Source: DASZTV01 sp035547515 (GTDB lineage Bacteria > Actinomycetota > Actinomycetes > JAFAQI01). Taken from it: 64,000 bases of DNA. A program made the translations under genes and the position numbers. The DNA lies in NCBI GenBank assembly GCA_035547515.1, contig DASZUS010000011.1:1-64000 (forward strand), given 5' to 3'. Of the stretch, positions 1 to 9,074 are shown in pieces. Position 1 is the stretch's first letter; the number at the start of each line of letters is the position of its first letter. Below the pieces are notes generated by a model, which made no database searches, was not told the DNA's origin, and saw only the letters and a program-made list of their open reading frames with translations.

Positions 1-2301
1 CGCATCTCGATGCCGGACATCGACCTGGACTTCGACGAGCGCCGGCGCGGCGACATGATCCGCTACGCCACCGAGAAGTACGGCGAGGACCGGGTCAGCC
101 AGATCATCACGTACTCGACGATCAAGGCGAAGGCCGCGGTGAAGGACGCCGCGCGGGTGCTCGGCTTCCCGTACGGCATCGGGGACAAGATCACCAAGGT
201 CATGCCGCCGCCGGTGATGGGCAAGGACCTTCCGCTCGCCGCGATCTTCGACCCGGCCCACGAGCGCTACGGCGAGGGCAAGGAGTTCCGCCAGCTCTAC
301 GAGACCGAGCACGACGTCAAGAAGGTGGTCGACACCGCCCGCGGTCTCGAGGGCCTGCGCCGCCAGTGGGGCGTGCACGCCGCCGGCGTGATCCTGTCGC
401 GCTACCCGCTGCTCGACGTCGTACCGATCCAGCGGCGCGAGGCTGACGGCGCGATCATCACCCAGTTCGACATGGGCGCCTGCGAGTCGCTCGGGCTGCT
501 GAAGATGGACTTCCTCGGCCTGCGCAACCTCACGGTGCTCGACGACACGCTGCGCCACATCGAGAGCAACCGCGGCGAGCAGGTCGAGCTCGAGACGCTG
601 CCGCTGGACCTGCCCGAGGCCTACGAGCTGCTCTGCCGCGGCGACACGGTCGGGGTGTTCCAGTTCGAGGGCGGCCCGATGCGCTCGTTGATCCGGGCGC
701 TGCAGCCGTCGACGTTCGGCGACATCGCGGCGCTCAACGCGCTCTACCGCCCGGGACCGATGGGCATGGGCTCCCACCTCGCCTACGTCGAGCGCAAGCA
801 CGGCCGGCAGAAGATCGAGCCGATCCACCCGGAGTTCGCCGAGTCGCTGGCTGACCTGCTCGCCGAGACCTACGGCGTGATCGTCTACCAGGAGCAGGTC
901 ATGGCGATCGCGCAACGCGTCGCCGGCTTCTCGCTCGCCCAAGCCGACTCGCTGCGCCGGGCGATGGGCAAGAAGAAGAAGGAGATCCTCGACAAGGAGA
1001 AGGTCCCCTTCAGCGAGGGCATGAAGGCGCACGGCTACAGCCAGGCCGCGATCGACAAGCTCTGGGAGACGTTGATCCCGTTCGCGGACTACGCCTTCAA
1101 CAAGTCGCACGCCGCCGGCTACGGGCTGGTGTCTTACTGGACGGCGTACCTGAAGGCGAAGTACCCCGCGGAGTACATGTCGGCGCTGCTCACGTCGGTG
1201 CGCGACGACAAGGACAAGAGCGCGCTGTACCTCCACGAGTGCCGTCGGATGGGCATCAAGGTGCTGCCGCCGGACGTGAACTCCTCGGACGCCGACTTCG
1301 CCCCGGTCGGGACCGACATCCGCTACGGCATGGCCGGCATCCGCAACGTCGGTGCCAACGTCGTCGCCTCGATCTGCGCGACCCGGCGCAGCAAAGGCGC
1401 GTACGGCGACTTCGCGGACTTCCTGACGAAGGTCGAGCCGGTCGTCTGCAACAAGAAGGTCGTCGAGTCGCTGATCAAGGCCGGCGCATTCGACTCGCTC
1501 GGTCACACCCGGCAGGGTCTGCTGCGGATCCACGCCGAGGCGATCGACGCCTGCATGGACACCAAGCGCAACGAGGCGGTCGGCCAGTTCGACCTGTTCA
1601 GCGCGGGCGACGGGGACGGCGACGGCGAGCCGACGCTCGCCCTCAACATCACCATCCCGGTCAGCGAGTGGGACAAGTCGACGCTGCTGGCCTACGAGCG
1701 GGAGATGCTGGGCCTCTACGTCTCCGACCATCCGCTGTTCGGCATCGAGCACGTGCTGGCGGCCGCAGTGGATTGCCCGATCTCGGCGCTTTCCGGCGAG
1801 GAGCGCCAGGACGGCTCGATCGTGACTGTCGGCGGGATCCTGTCCTCGGTCACCCGCAAGATGACCAAGCGGGGCGACTCGTGGGCGACCGCGGTGCTGG
1901 AGGACCTCGAGGGCGCGATCGAGGTGCTGTTCTTCCCGAAGGCCTACGAGGAGCACGGCATCCACCTCGCCGAGGACGCGGTCCTGCTGGTGCGCGCGCG
2001 GATCGACAAGCGCGAGGAGGCTCCCCGGCTGATGGCGATGGAAGTCGCCGTACCGGACATCAACCAAGGGCCTCGCGGGCCGATCGTGATCACACTGCCC
2101 ACCACACGGTGCACGCCGCCGGTGGTCGAGCGGCTCAAGGAAGTGCTGGCCGGTCACCCCGGGGCGACCGAGGTGCATCTGTCGCTGCTGTCGGCCGGCC
2201 GGTCGACGGTGGTGCGTATCGACGACCGGCTGCGCGTCGCCCCGACGCCGGCGCTGATGGCCGATCTGAAACAGCTCCTCGGCCCCAACGCGGTTTCCTG
2301 A
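1..2301 (+). CDS. dnaE: DNA polymerase III alpha subunit, 3' part (5' end outside window)
   Basis: This is the replicative polymerase catalytic subunit. The frame is open from base 1, so the PHP domain and N-terminus lie outside the window; the ATG at base 10 is internal. The visible part opens with the catalytic motif PDIDLDF (two metal-binding Asp). The third catalytic Asp is expected in the stretch LLKMDFLGLRNL. A polymerase/helix-hairpin-helix region follows, then the motif QFDLF, which fits a beta-clamp-binding peptide. Next is an OB-fold region (ITVGGILSSVTRKMTKRGDS onward) and a short C-terminal domain. About 766 residues are visible; whole actinobacterial DnaE1 proteins are near 1,180. 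No frameshift is seen. The family call is secure; choosing DnaE1 rather than DnaE2 rests on the clamp motif and the housekeeping context. Confidence 0.95.
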   Translation, partial: RISMPDIDLDFDERRRGDMIRYATEKYGEDRVSQIITYSTIKAKAAVKDAARVLGFPYGIGDKITKVMPPPVMGKDLPLAAIFDPAHERYGEGKEFRQLYETEHDVKKVVDTARGLEGLRRQWGVHAAGVILSRYPLLDVVPIQRREADGAIITQFDMGACESLGLLKMDFLGLRNLTVLDDTLRHIESNRGEQVELETLPLDLPEAYELLCRGDTVGVFQFEGGPMRSLIRALQPSTFGDIAALNALYRPGPMGMGSHLAYVERKHGRQKIEPIHPEFAESLADLLAETYGVIVYQEQVMAIAQRVAGFSLAQADSLRRAMGKKKKEILDKEKVPFSEGMKAHGYSQAAIDKLWETLIPFADYAFNKSHAAGYGLVSYWTAYLKAKYPAEYMSALLTSVRDDKDKSALYLHECRRMGIKVLPPDVNSSDADFAPVGTDIRYGMAGIRNVGANVVASICATRRSKGAYGDFADFLTKVEPVVCNKKVVESLIKAGAFDSLGHTRQGLLRIHAEAIDACMDTKRNEAVGQFDLFSAGDGDGDGEPTLALNITIPVSEWDKSTLLAYEREMLGLYVSDHPLFGIEHVLAAAVDCPISALSGEERQDGSIVTVGGILSSVTRKMTKRGDSWATAVLEDLEGAIEVLFFPKAYEEHGIHLAEDAVLLVRARIDKREEAPRLMAMEVAVPDINQGPRGPIVITLPTTRCTPPVVERLKEVLAGHPGATEVHLSLLSAGRSTVVRIDDRLRVAPTPALMADLKQLLGPNAVS

Positions 2302-2361
2302 GCGCTAGCGCACGACAGGCATGCGGGCGTTGCAAACGGACATTGACATAGCGTGACCGTG

Positions 2362-3417
2362 ATGGGTTCGAAGCGACTGCTCATCGTGTCGGCATCGATG
2401 GGCGCGGGCCATGACGCCGCCGCCGCAGCGCTTGCCGCACAAGCCGAGTCCGAAGGCCACGTGGTCCGCACCGTCGACCTGCTCTCGATGCCGCGGCATG
2501 GCCAGGGCAGGATGCTGCGCGCCTTCTACCACGCGATGATCGCCGTCATCCCGTGGCTCTACGACTGGTCGATGCGCACCTGGATCACCCATCCGGCGCT
2601 GTTCGAAGCGATCACCAAGAACGGCGGGCGAAGCGCCGACAAGCCACTGCTCGCCGAGATCGAGGAGTTCCAGCCGGACGCGATCGTCGCGGTCTACAAC
2701 CTCGCCGCGCAGGTGCTCGGCCGGCTGCGCAGCCAGCGACGGCTGACGACGCCGGTGGCGACGTATGTCACCGACCCGGGGGCGCACCCGTACTGGGTGT
2801 GGTCCGGCGTGGACCTCACGCTGGCGCCGATGGGGCCGACTGCCGCCGCGCTCGAGGAGATGGGCGCCGAGGTGGTCAAGCCGATCGCGCCGCTGATCGC
2901 GGACCGCTACCTTCAGCCGGTCGACCGCGCCGCGGCGCGGGAGCGCTGGGAGATCGCGCCAGATGCCCGGGTGGTCCTGGTCAACGGCGGCAGCTGGGGA
3001 GTCGGCGAGGTCGTCGCGGCTGCTCGACAGCTGACCGCCGCGGCCGACCTGGTGCTCGTCCTGTGCGGACACTCGCAGCGGCTGGCGCGCCGCATTGGCC
3101 ACGTGCCCGGAGCGCGGGCGGTGCCGTGGACGAGCGACGTGATCGGAGTGCTCGCATCCGCCGACGTCGTCGTCGACAATGCCGGCGGGACGACGTGCTG
3201 GGAGGCGCTGGCGGTCGGCAAACCGACCGTGCTCTACCGGCCGATCGCCGGACACGGCAGGCTCAACGCCGAGGCGCTGCAGCAGGCGGGCCTCGCTCGG
3301 TGGGCGACGACTCCGGCCGATCTGATGGCTGCGGTCCGGGCGGCTCGAGCACCGGTCGACGCCCACGGCGTGTTCGGCAGCGAGCGGGCGATCGACGTGC
3401 TGAACACCCTGTGGTGA
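2362..3417 (+). CDS. GT28-type (MurG/MGDG synthase-like) glycosyltransferase
   Basis: The protein is a GT-B fold glycosyltransferase of about 351 residues. The N-terminal half has the MGDG-synthase-like motif SASMGAGHD. The C-terminal half has the nucleotide-sugar binding region VVVDNAGGTTCWEALAVGKP, typical of the GT28/MurG group. Such enzymes add a sugar to a lipid acceptor at the inner face of the membrane; acceptor and donor cannot be read from sequence. A hexamer TAGCGT (2349-2354) lies 7 nt before ATG 2362, suggesting a leaderless start there. GTG 2353, in the same frame, would add three residues. The gene sits 60 nt after dnaE and is followed by a polysaccharide deacetylase, so a role in envelope glycan or glycolipid metabolism is likely but inferred. 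Confidence 0.75.
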   Translation: MGSKRLLIVSASMGAGHDAAAAALAAQAESEGHVVRTVDLLSMPRHGQGRMLRAFYHAMIAVIPWLYDWSMRTWITHPALFEAITKNGGRSADKPLLAEIEEFQPDAIVAVYNLAAQVLGRLRSQRRLTTPVATYVTDPGAHPYWVWSGVDLTLAPMGPTAAALEEMGAEVVKPIAPLIADRYLQPVDRAAARERWEIAPDARVVLVNGGSWGVGEVVAAARQLTAAADLVLVLCGHSQRLARRIGHVPGARAVPWTSDVIGVLASADVVVDNAGGTTCWEALAVGKPTVLYRPIAGHGRLNAEALQQAGLARWATTPADLMAAVRAARAPVDAHGVFGSERAIDVLNTLW

Positions 3418-3442
3418 CCCGGCTCCGAGCTGGCAGGCGGGG

Positions 3443-4147
3443 GTGAACGGGCTAGGCGTGGCGGCGGTCGCGGTCGGTGCCGCGGCGGCCGTCCAGGTCG
3501 GACCCGCGGGGACGTGGCTTCCCGGCCTGCGGCGGGTGCTCACCCCGCCGCTGTGCGGGCCCATGCCGGCCGGCACCGTCGCGCTGACCTTCGACGACGG
3601 CCCGCACCCGGAAGGCACGATCGCGATCCTCGACGAGCTCGAGCGGCTCGGTTGGCCCGCCACCTTCTTCGTGCTGGGCTCGGAGGTACGCCGGCACCCC
3701 GACGTGCTCGTCGAGACGCTGCGACGGGGACACCGGGTGGGCGTCCACGGCTACGAGCACCGGTACACGATCGCCCGGACGCCGTGGGGGATCGCGTCGG
3801 ACCTGCGCCGCGGCCGTGACGCGGTCGCGGAGGTGACCGGGCAGACGCCGAGGTGGTGGCGGCCGACGTACGGCGTCATGTCGGGCCCGTCGTACGCCGC
3901 GGCCCGTTCACTCGGGCTGCGTCCCGTGCTCTGGTCGGCGTGGGGGAAGGACTGGCTCGCCGCAGCATCGCCGGAGTCGGTGGTCGCCGAGCTCGAGTCC
4001 GGCAGGCTGGCGAGCGGGACGATGCTGCTGCACGACTCCGACATCACGAGCGCGCCGGGCTCGTGGCGGACGACGCTGGCCGCCCTGCCTCTGCTGGCCG
4101 AGCGGTTGGCCGAGCGAGAGCTCGCTGTGGCTGCGTTCGGCGGCTGA
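3443..4147 (+). CDS. Polysaccharide deacetylase (CE4, NodB homology domain)
   Basis: This 234-residue protein is a carbohydrate esterase family 4 enzyme, which removes N-acetyl groups from polysaccharides such as peptidoglycan or chitin oligomers. Visible motifs in order are TFDDGPHP (motif 1, catalytic base and metal Asp), VHGYEH (motif 2, His-x3-His metal ligands), WWRPTYG (motif 3) and LLHDSD near the C-terminus (motif 5-type His). The first 25 residues are hydrophobic and Ala/Gly-rich, perhaps a weak signal anchor, but they lack a clear basic start. GTG 3443 follows a purine-rich stretch (GGCGGGG). It begins 25 nt after the glycosyltransferase gene and probably belongs to the same transcript. 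Confidence 0.85.
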   Translation: MNGLGVAAVAVGAAAAVQVGPAGTWLPGLRRVLTPPLCGPMPAGTVALTFDDGPHPEGTIAILDELERLGWPATFFVLGSEVRRHPDVLVETLRRGHRVGVHGYEHRYTIARTPWGIASDLRRGRDAVAEVTGQTPRWWRPTYGVMSGPSYAAARSLGLRPVLWSAWGKDWLAAASPESVVAELESGRLASGTMLLHDSDITSAPGSWRTTLAALPLLAERLAERELAVAAFGG

Positions 4148-4169
4148 CGGCGTAGGCGACACTGGTCAG

Positions 4170-4754
4170 GTGTCGGACCAGCCCGTGCCAGTGGAGACGA
4201 CCGGTTGGATCAGCTGGCGGGCGGAGGTCGTGACGGCGGTAGTCGTGATCCTCGCCGTCGCGGCGCTCGGCGGGGCGGTCGGCCTGATCTGGCACGCCGT
4301 CGCACCCCACGTCGACGTGCCGGCCGCGATCAACAACCCCGAAGAGCACACGAAGGCGCTGATGGGCGACGACCTGTGGCTCGCGCTGCTCGGGATCATC
4401 GCCGGCGTCCTCTGCGGGGTGGTCCTCTTCGTGCTCAGCCCCACCGTCGCCGAAGGCCCCGGGGCGCTGGTGGGGCTGGTCGCCGGTGGCTTCCTCGCGA
4501 TGCTGGTGGCGGATCGAGTCGGTTACCTCGTCGGCGTCGACTCGTTGCGCCACACCCTCAACGCCGCATTTCCTCACGCCACCCCGAAAGGGATTGACGG
4601 CGTGGTCAGCCTGCTCGACTTCCGGGTCCGGGCCACGGCGATGCTGCTCACCTGGCCGGTTGCCTCGCTGCTGGTCACCGCGATCACCACGTGGTCGCGG
4701 GCGGTAAAGCAGCCGACGGTTGGCGGCGTCGCGGCCTACCCTGGCTCCCCGTGA
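4170..4754 (+). CDS. Small integral membrane protein of unknown function upstream of hisD
   Basis: The 194-residue protein has about four predicted membrane helices, near residues 20-42, 67-90, 95-113 and 150-172. Between the first two lies a polar loop with the sequence NNPEEHTKALMGDD. No catalytic motif is recognisable; it resembles the short conserved actinobacterial membrane proteins such as DUF2567, but that match is uncertain. GTG 4170 lies 6 nt after the hexamer GACACT (4158-4163), a possible leaderless promoter. Its TGA overlaps the GTG of hisD (GTGA), so it is translationally coupled to the histidine operon and may be its first gene. Confidence 0.6.
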   Translation: MSDQPVPVETTGWISWRAEVVTAVVVILAVAALGGAVGLIWHAVAPHVDVPAAINNPEEHTKALMGDDLWLALLGIIAGVLCGVVLFVLSPTVAEGPGALVGLVAGGFLAMLVADRVGYLVGVDSLRHTLNAAFPHATPKGIDGVVSLLDFRVRATAMLLTWPVASLLVTAITTWSRAVKQPTVGGVAAYPGSP

Positions 4755-6034
4755 TCTCCCGCGTCGACATGCGCGGCCGCGAGTGCGAGCCGCGTGAGCT
4801 CCCCCGCGCTCGCCTCGATGTCGAGGCCGCGGTGGCGAGCGTCAGGCCGATCGTCGACGGCGTGCGCGAGCGCGGCCGGGACGCCGTACTCGACTTCACC
4901 GAGCGGTTCGACGGGGTCCGCCTCGACGACGTCCGGGTCCCGGGCGCTGCGCTGACCGCGGCGTTCGATGCGCTCGACCCCGCCGTGCGCGACGCGCTCG
5001 AAGAGGCGATCGAGCGAGCCCGGCGAGTGCATCGTGCCCAGCTGCGTGCGGACGAGGTCGTCGACGTCGCGCCGGGCGCGGTGGTCACGGAGCGGTGGGT
5101 GCCGGTCGGTCGAGTCGGGCTCTACGTCCCGGGCGGGCTGGTCGCCTACCCGTCGAGCGTGGTCATGAACGTCGTACCGGCGCAGGTCGCCGGTGTCGGG
5201 TCGCTGGCGGTCGCATCCCCGCCGAAGCCGCAGTTCGGCGGGCACCCGAATCCCGCCGTGCTCGCGGCATGCGCGCTGCTCGGTGTCGACGAGGTCTACG
5301 CGGTCGGCGGCGCACAGGCGATCGCGATGTTCGCCTACGGGATCGAAGGAGTCCCACCGGTCGACCTCGTGACCGGGCCCGGCAACGTCTACGTCGCGGC
5401 GGCGAAGCGGTGCGTCCGCGGGGTGGTCGGCATCGACGCCGAGGCCGGACCGACGGAGATCGCGATCCTGGCCGACGAGAGCGCGGACCCGGACTACGTC
5501 GCCGCCGACCTGGTCGCGCAGGCCGAGCACGACGAGCTCGCCGCCTGCCTGCTGGTGAGCCCGAGCGCCGAGCTGCTCGACGCGGTAGATGTCGCGCTCG
5601 CCAAGCGAGTCGCCGAGACCCGGCACCGGGAGCGGGTCGAGACCGCCCTTGCCGGGCAGTCGGCTTACGTCCTGGTCGACGACCTCGACGCCGGCATCGC
5701 CGTCGTCGACGCGTGGGGAGCCGAGCACCTCGAGGTCATCACCGCGAACGCGTCGGCTGACGCGGCGCGGATCCGCAACGCCGGTGCGATCTTCGTCGGG
5801 CCGTGGTCGCCGGTCTCGCTCGGCGACTACCTGGCGGGCTCGAACCACGTCCTGCCCACCGGGGGTACGGCACGGCACACGTCCGGCCTGTCGGTGCAGT
5901 CGGTCCTGCGCGGCATCCACGTCATCGACTACAGCCGGGACGCGCTCGCGGCAGTCGGTGACCACATCGCGGCGCTGGGCGGGGCTGAGGACCTCGCGGC
6001 GCACGTCGAGGCCGTCGCCACGCGCCTTCGATGA
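4751..6034 (+). CDS. hisD: Histidinol dehydrogenase
   Basis: It catalyses the last two steps of histidine synthesis, oxidising L-histidinol to histidine with NAD and zinc. The 427-residue product has the family-typical length. Visible landmarks are RVGLYVPGG, LVTGPGNVYVAAAK, the zinc-site Gln/His in LVAQAEHDE, the catalytic pair in WGAEHLE, and LGDYLAGSNHVLPT, which carries further zinc ligands. The start is GTG 4751, overlapping the stop of the membrane protein gene by 4 nt. An upstream in-frame ATG at 4691 would add 20 residues unlike the family and is less likely. The stop overlaps the hisC start as ATGA, so the genes are translationally coupled. Confidence 0.96.
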   Translation: MISRVDMRGRECEPRELPRARLDVEAAVASVRPIVDGVRERGRDAVLDFTERFDGVRLDDVRVPGAALTAAFDALDPAVRDALEEAIERARRVHRAQLRADEVVDVAPGAVVTERWVPVGRVGLYVPGGLVAYPSSVVMNVVPAQVAGVGSLAVASPPKPQFGGHPNPAVLAACALLGVDEVYAVGGAQAIAMFAYGIEGVPPVDLVTGPGNVYVAAAKRCVRGVVGIDAEAGPTEIAILADESADPDYVAADLVAQAEHDELAACLLVSPSAELLDAVDVALAKRVAETRHRERVETALAGQSAYVLVDDLDAGIAVVDAWGAEHLEVITANASADAARIRNAGAIFVGPWSPVSLGDYLAGSNHVLPTGGTARHTSGLSVQSVLRGIHVIDYSRDALAAVGDHIAALGGAEDLAAHVEAVATRLR

Positions 6035-7119
6035 GCACCGCGGACCAGTGGGGCGACTTGCCCCTTCGTGACGACCTGCGCGGGTTGTCGGCGTACGGCG
6101 CTCCGCAGCTTCCGGTCGCCGTACAGCTCAACACCAACGAGAACCCGTACCCGCCGCCCGCGGCGCTGATCGAGGATCTTCGCGACTCGGTCGCGGCGGC
6201 GGCCGCCTCGATGAACCGGTATCCCGACCGCGACGCCCATGAGCTTCGCGCGGCACTGGCCGACTACCTCGGGCACGGGCTGACCGTGCCTCAGGTGTGG
6301 GCCGCCAACGGCTCCAACGAGATCCTCCAGCAGCTGCTGCAGGCATTCGGCGGGCCCGGACACCTGGCGCTGGGATTCGTGCCGTCGTACTCGATGCACG
6401 AGCTGATCGCGAGGGCGACCGCGACGCCGTGGGTCGGCTCGCCGCGCGCGACCGACTTCACGCTGTCCGCCGACGTCGCGGCCGCCGAGGTGCGTGCTCA
6501 CTCGCCCGCTGTGGTGTTCCTGTGCTCGCCGAACAACCCCACCGGTACGGCGATGGACGGCTCGGTGGTCGAGGCCGTGCTCGACGTGGCACCGGGGATC
6601 GTCGTGGTCGACGAGGCATATGCCGAGTTCTCCTCGCAGCCGTCGCTGCTGCGGCTGCTCGACGGGCACCCGCGCCTGGTGGTGACGCGGACCATGTCGA
6701 AGGCGTTCGGGTTCGCCGGGGCGCGCCTGGGCTACCTCGCTGCCGACCCGAAGGTCGTCGAGGCGCTAACCCTGGTGCGGTTGCCCTACCACCTGTCGGT
6801 GCTGACCCAGGCGGCCGCGCTTGCCGCGCTGCGCCACAAGGACGAGACGCTCGCGCAGGTCGCTCAGCTGCGGGCCGACCGCGACTCGATGGTGGCATCG
6901 CTTCGGGCCCGCGGCTTCGAAGTTGTCGAGTCGGACGCGAACTTCGTGCTGTTCGGCGGGCTGCGCGACGAGAAGGTGGTCTGGAACGAGCTGCTGAACC
7001 ACGGTGTCCTGGTCCGCGATGTCGGGCTGCCCGGCTGGCTGCGGGTCTCGGTCGGCACCGGTGGCGAGTGCGAGGCGTTCCTCGACGCGCTCGACCGGGT
7101 CGAGGCGGCCCAGCCCTAG
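6031..7119 (+). CDS. hisC: Histidinol-phosphate aminotransferase
   Basis: This PLP-dependent class I/II aminotransferase (362 residues) converts imidazole acetol phosphate and glutamate to histidinol phosphate and 2-oxoglutarate. Visible motifs are NTNENPYPPP at the N-terminus, CSPNNPTG (substrate/cofactor loop), VVDEAYAEF (Asp contacting the PLP nitrogen), TMSKAFGFAGARLGY (the Lys forms the Schiff base), and the C-terminal WLRVSVGT Arg that binds the carboxylate. ATG 6031 overlaps the hisD stop by 4 nt. The gene is second in a D-C-B-H-A-F-I order, standard for actinobacteria. Confidence 0.96.
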   Translation: MSTADQWGDLPLRDDLRGLSAYGAPQLPVAVQLNTNENPYPPPAALIEDLRDSVAAAAASMNRYPDRDAHELRAALADYLGHGLTVPQVWAANGSNEILQQLLQAFGGPGHLALGFVPSYSMHELIARATATPWVGSPRATDFTLSADVAAAEVRAHSPAVVFLCSPNNPTGTAMDGSVVEAVLDVAPGIVVVDEAYAEFSSQPSLLRLLDGHPRLVVTRTMSKAFGFAGARLGYLAADPKVVEALTLVRLPYHLSVLTQAAALAALRHKDETLAQVAQLRADRDSMVASLRARGFEVVESDANFVLFGGLRDEKVVWNELLNHGVLVRDVGLPGWLRVSVGTGGECEAFLDALDRVEAAQP

Positions 7120-7142
7120 CCGTTCTCCGCGATACTGGTCGG

Positions 7143-7730
7143 GTGGCGAGAACCGCGCTCGTGGAGCGTTCCACCAAGGAGTCGCAGGTCTCCGTGTCGC
7201 TCGACCTCGACGGCACCGGGGTCAACGAGATCTCGACCGGCGTCCCGTTCTACGACCACATGCTCGCCCAGCTGTCCAAGCACGGCGGGATCGACCTCAC
7301 CGTGAAGACGGTCGGCGACCTCGAGGTCGACGCCCACCACACTGTGGAGGACACCGCGATCGCCCTCGGCCAGGCGTTGCGCGAGGCGCTCGGCGACAAG
7401 GTCGGGATCCGGCGCTTTGCCGACGCGTTCGTGCCGCTCGACGAGGCGTTGGCTCACGCGGTCGTCGATGTGTCGGGCCGGCCCTACCTCGTCCACGACG
7501 AGCCGCCGCTCGTCGAGCTGATCGGCAGCTACGACACGACGCTCACCCGCCACATCTGGGAGTCGATGGTGTCGAGCGCGCAGATCTGCCTGCACGTCCG
7601 CGTGCTCGGCGGGCGCAACGCGCATCACGTGGTGGAGGCGCAGTTCAAGGCGGTCGCTCGCGCGCTGCGCGACGCGGTGTCGCTCGACCCGCGCTCGGTC
7701 GGCGTGCCGTCGACCAAGGGCGTCCTCTAG
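7143..7730 (+). CDS. hisB: Imidazoleglycerol-phosphate dehydratase
   Basis: The enzyme dehydrates imidazole glycerol phosphate in histidine synthesis and uses two Mn ions. The 195-residue length matches the monofunctional actinobacterial form, without the fused phosphatase of enterobacteria. The metal motifs are visible: FYDHMLAQLSKHGG, DAHHTVEDTAIALG, and NAHHVVEAQFKA near the C-terminus. GTG 7143 is chosen because homology begins at MARTALVERSTKES and because the hexamer GATACT (7131-7136) lies 6 nt upstream, suggesting an internal leaderless promoter within the his run. The 23-nt gap to hisC is one of the few non-overlapping junctions in this operon. Confidence 0.96.
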   Translation: MARTALVERSTKESQVSVSLDLDGTGVNEISTGVPFYDHMLAQLSKHGGIDLTVKTVGDLEVDAHHTVEDTAIALGQALREALGDKVGIRRFADAFVPLDEALAHAVVDVSGRPYLVHDEPPLVELIGSYDTTLTRHIWESMVSSAQICLHVRVLGGRNAHHVVEAQFKAVARALRDAVSLDPRSVGVPSTKGVL

Positions 7731-7733
7731 CCC

Positions 7734-8345
7734 GTGGCAGCCAAACCGTCCGTGGTCGTGATCGACCACGGCTCTGGGAACCTGCGGTCTGCCGAGCGCG
7801 CGCTGGCACGAGTGGGCGCCGAGGTCAGGGTCACCGCGGATCTCGATGCCGCACGTGCCGCGGACGGCGTCGTGCTGCCCGGCGTGGGCGCCTTCGCCGC
7901 GTGCATGGCGGGTGTTCGTGAGGTCGGCGCCGATGAGCTGGTCCGTGAGCGGGTGGCCGCCGGGCGACCGGTGCTCGGCATCTGCGTGGGCATGCAGGTG
8001 CTCTACGAGACGGGCGAGGAGCACGGCGTACGGACCGCGGGAATCGGGGCGCTCGAGGGCGAGGTCGTGCGGCTGGAAGCGCCGATCCTCCCGCACATGG
8101 GCTGGAACACCGTCGCGCCGACCGGCGGCTCGACGCTGTTCGCCGGGATCGGCGACGAGCGGTTCTACTTCGTGCACTCCTACGGCGTGCGCGCGAGCGG
8201 GGCAGCCGGCGAGACCACGGCCACGCACGGGGTTCCCTTCGTGGCGGCGGTCGAGCGAGGCTCGCTGGCCGCGACGCAGTTCCACCCCGAAAAGTCCGGC
8301 GACGCCGGGCTCACCCTGCTCGAGAACTGGCTGAAGACGCTGTGA
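7734..8345 (+). CDS. hisH: Imidazole glycerol phosphate synthase, glutaminase subunit
   Basis: HisH releases ammonia from glutamine and passes it to HisF. The 203-residue protein shows the class I amidotransferase triad: the Cys in GICVGMQVLYE, and the His and Glu in QFHPEKSG near the C-terminus. The oxyanion-loop region LPGVGAF is also present. GTG 7734 follows the hisB stop by 3 nt, and the stop overlaps the priA start (GTGA), so expression is coupled along the operon. Its partner hisF lies two genes downstream. Confidence 0.95.
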   Translation: MAAKPSVVVIDHGSGNLRSAERALARVGAEVRVTADLDAARAADGVVLPGVGAFAACMAGVREVGADELVRERVAAGRPVLGICVGMQVLYETGEEHGVRTAGIGALEGEVVRLEAPILPHMGWNTVAPTGGSTLFAGIGDERFYFVHSYGVRASGAAGETTATHGVPFVAAVERGSLAATQFHPEKSGDAGLTLLENWLKTL

Positions 8346-9073
8346 CCGACTCATCGCTCGTGCTGCTTCCCGCAGTCGACGTCGCCGACGGGCAGGCGGT
8401 GCGTCTCGTCCAGGGCGAGGCCGGATCGGAGACGGCGTACGGCGCGCCCCTTGACGCGGCACTGGCCTGGCAGAGCGGCGGCGCCCAGTGGGTGCACCTG
8501 GTCGACCTCGACGCGGCGTTCGGGCGCGGGTCGAACCGCGAGCTCATCGCCGAGGTGGTCGGCCGCCTCGACGTCGCGGTCGAGCTCTCCGGGGGGATCC
8601 GCGACGACGCCTCGCTCGAGGCGGCGCTCGCGACCGGCTGTGCCCGGGTCAACATCGGGACCGCCGCGCTGGAGCAACCGGAATGGGTGCGCTCCGCGAT
8701 CGCCAAGCACGGCGAGCGGATCGCGGTCGGTCTCGACGTGCGCGGTACGACGCTGTCCGCGCGCGGCTGGACCCAAGACGGCGGCGAGCTGTTCGACGTG
8801 CTCGCGCGGCTCGACGCCGACGGCTGCGCTCGCTACGTGGTCACCGACGTACGCCGCGACGGGACGCTCACCGGGCCGAACCTCGAGCTGCTGCGCGAGG
8901 TGTGCGCGGCGACCGACCGCCCGGTGATCGCAAGCGGCGGCGTGAGCAGCCTCGACGACCTGCGGGCGATCGCGGGCCTGGTCGACGTGGGCGTCGAGGG
9001 CGCGATCGTCGGCAAGGCGCTCTACGCGGGCGCATTCACGCTGCCCGAGGCGCTCGAGGCTGTGAGGGGCTGA
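8342..9073 (+). CDS. priA: Bifunctional HisA/TrpF isomerase (PriA)
   Basis: This 243-residue beta/alpha-barrel isomerises ProFAR in histidine synthesis and, in actinobacteria, also phosphoribosyl-anthranilate in tryptophan synthesis. The N-terminal catalytic Asp lies in LPAVDVADGQAVRL, and the second acid in VTDVRRDGTLTGPN. The segment SARGWTQDGG carries the Arg-Gly-Trp triplet known in Mycobacterium PriA to contact the Trp-pathway substrate. No trpF occurs among the trp genes downstream, which agrees with a dual role. GTG 8342 overlaps the hisH stop by 4 nt. HisA is certain; dual activity is an inference from the RGW motif and the gene context. Confidence 0.93.
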   Translation: MTDSSLVLLPAVDVADGQAVRLVQGEAGSETAYGAPLDAALAWQSGGAQWVHLVDLDAAFGRGSNRELIAEVVGRLDVAVELSGGIRDDASLEAALATGCARVNIGTAALEQPEWVRSAIAKHGERIAVGLDVRGTTLSARGWTQDGGELFDVLARLDADGCARYVVTDVRRDGTLTGPNLELLREVCAATDRPVIASGGVSSLDDLRAIAGLVDVGVEGAIVGKALYAGAFTLPEALEAVRG

Positions 9074-9074
9074 C

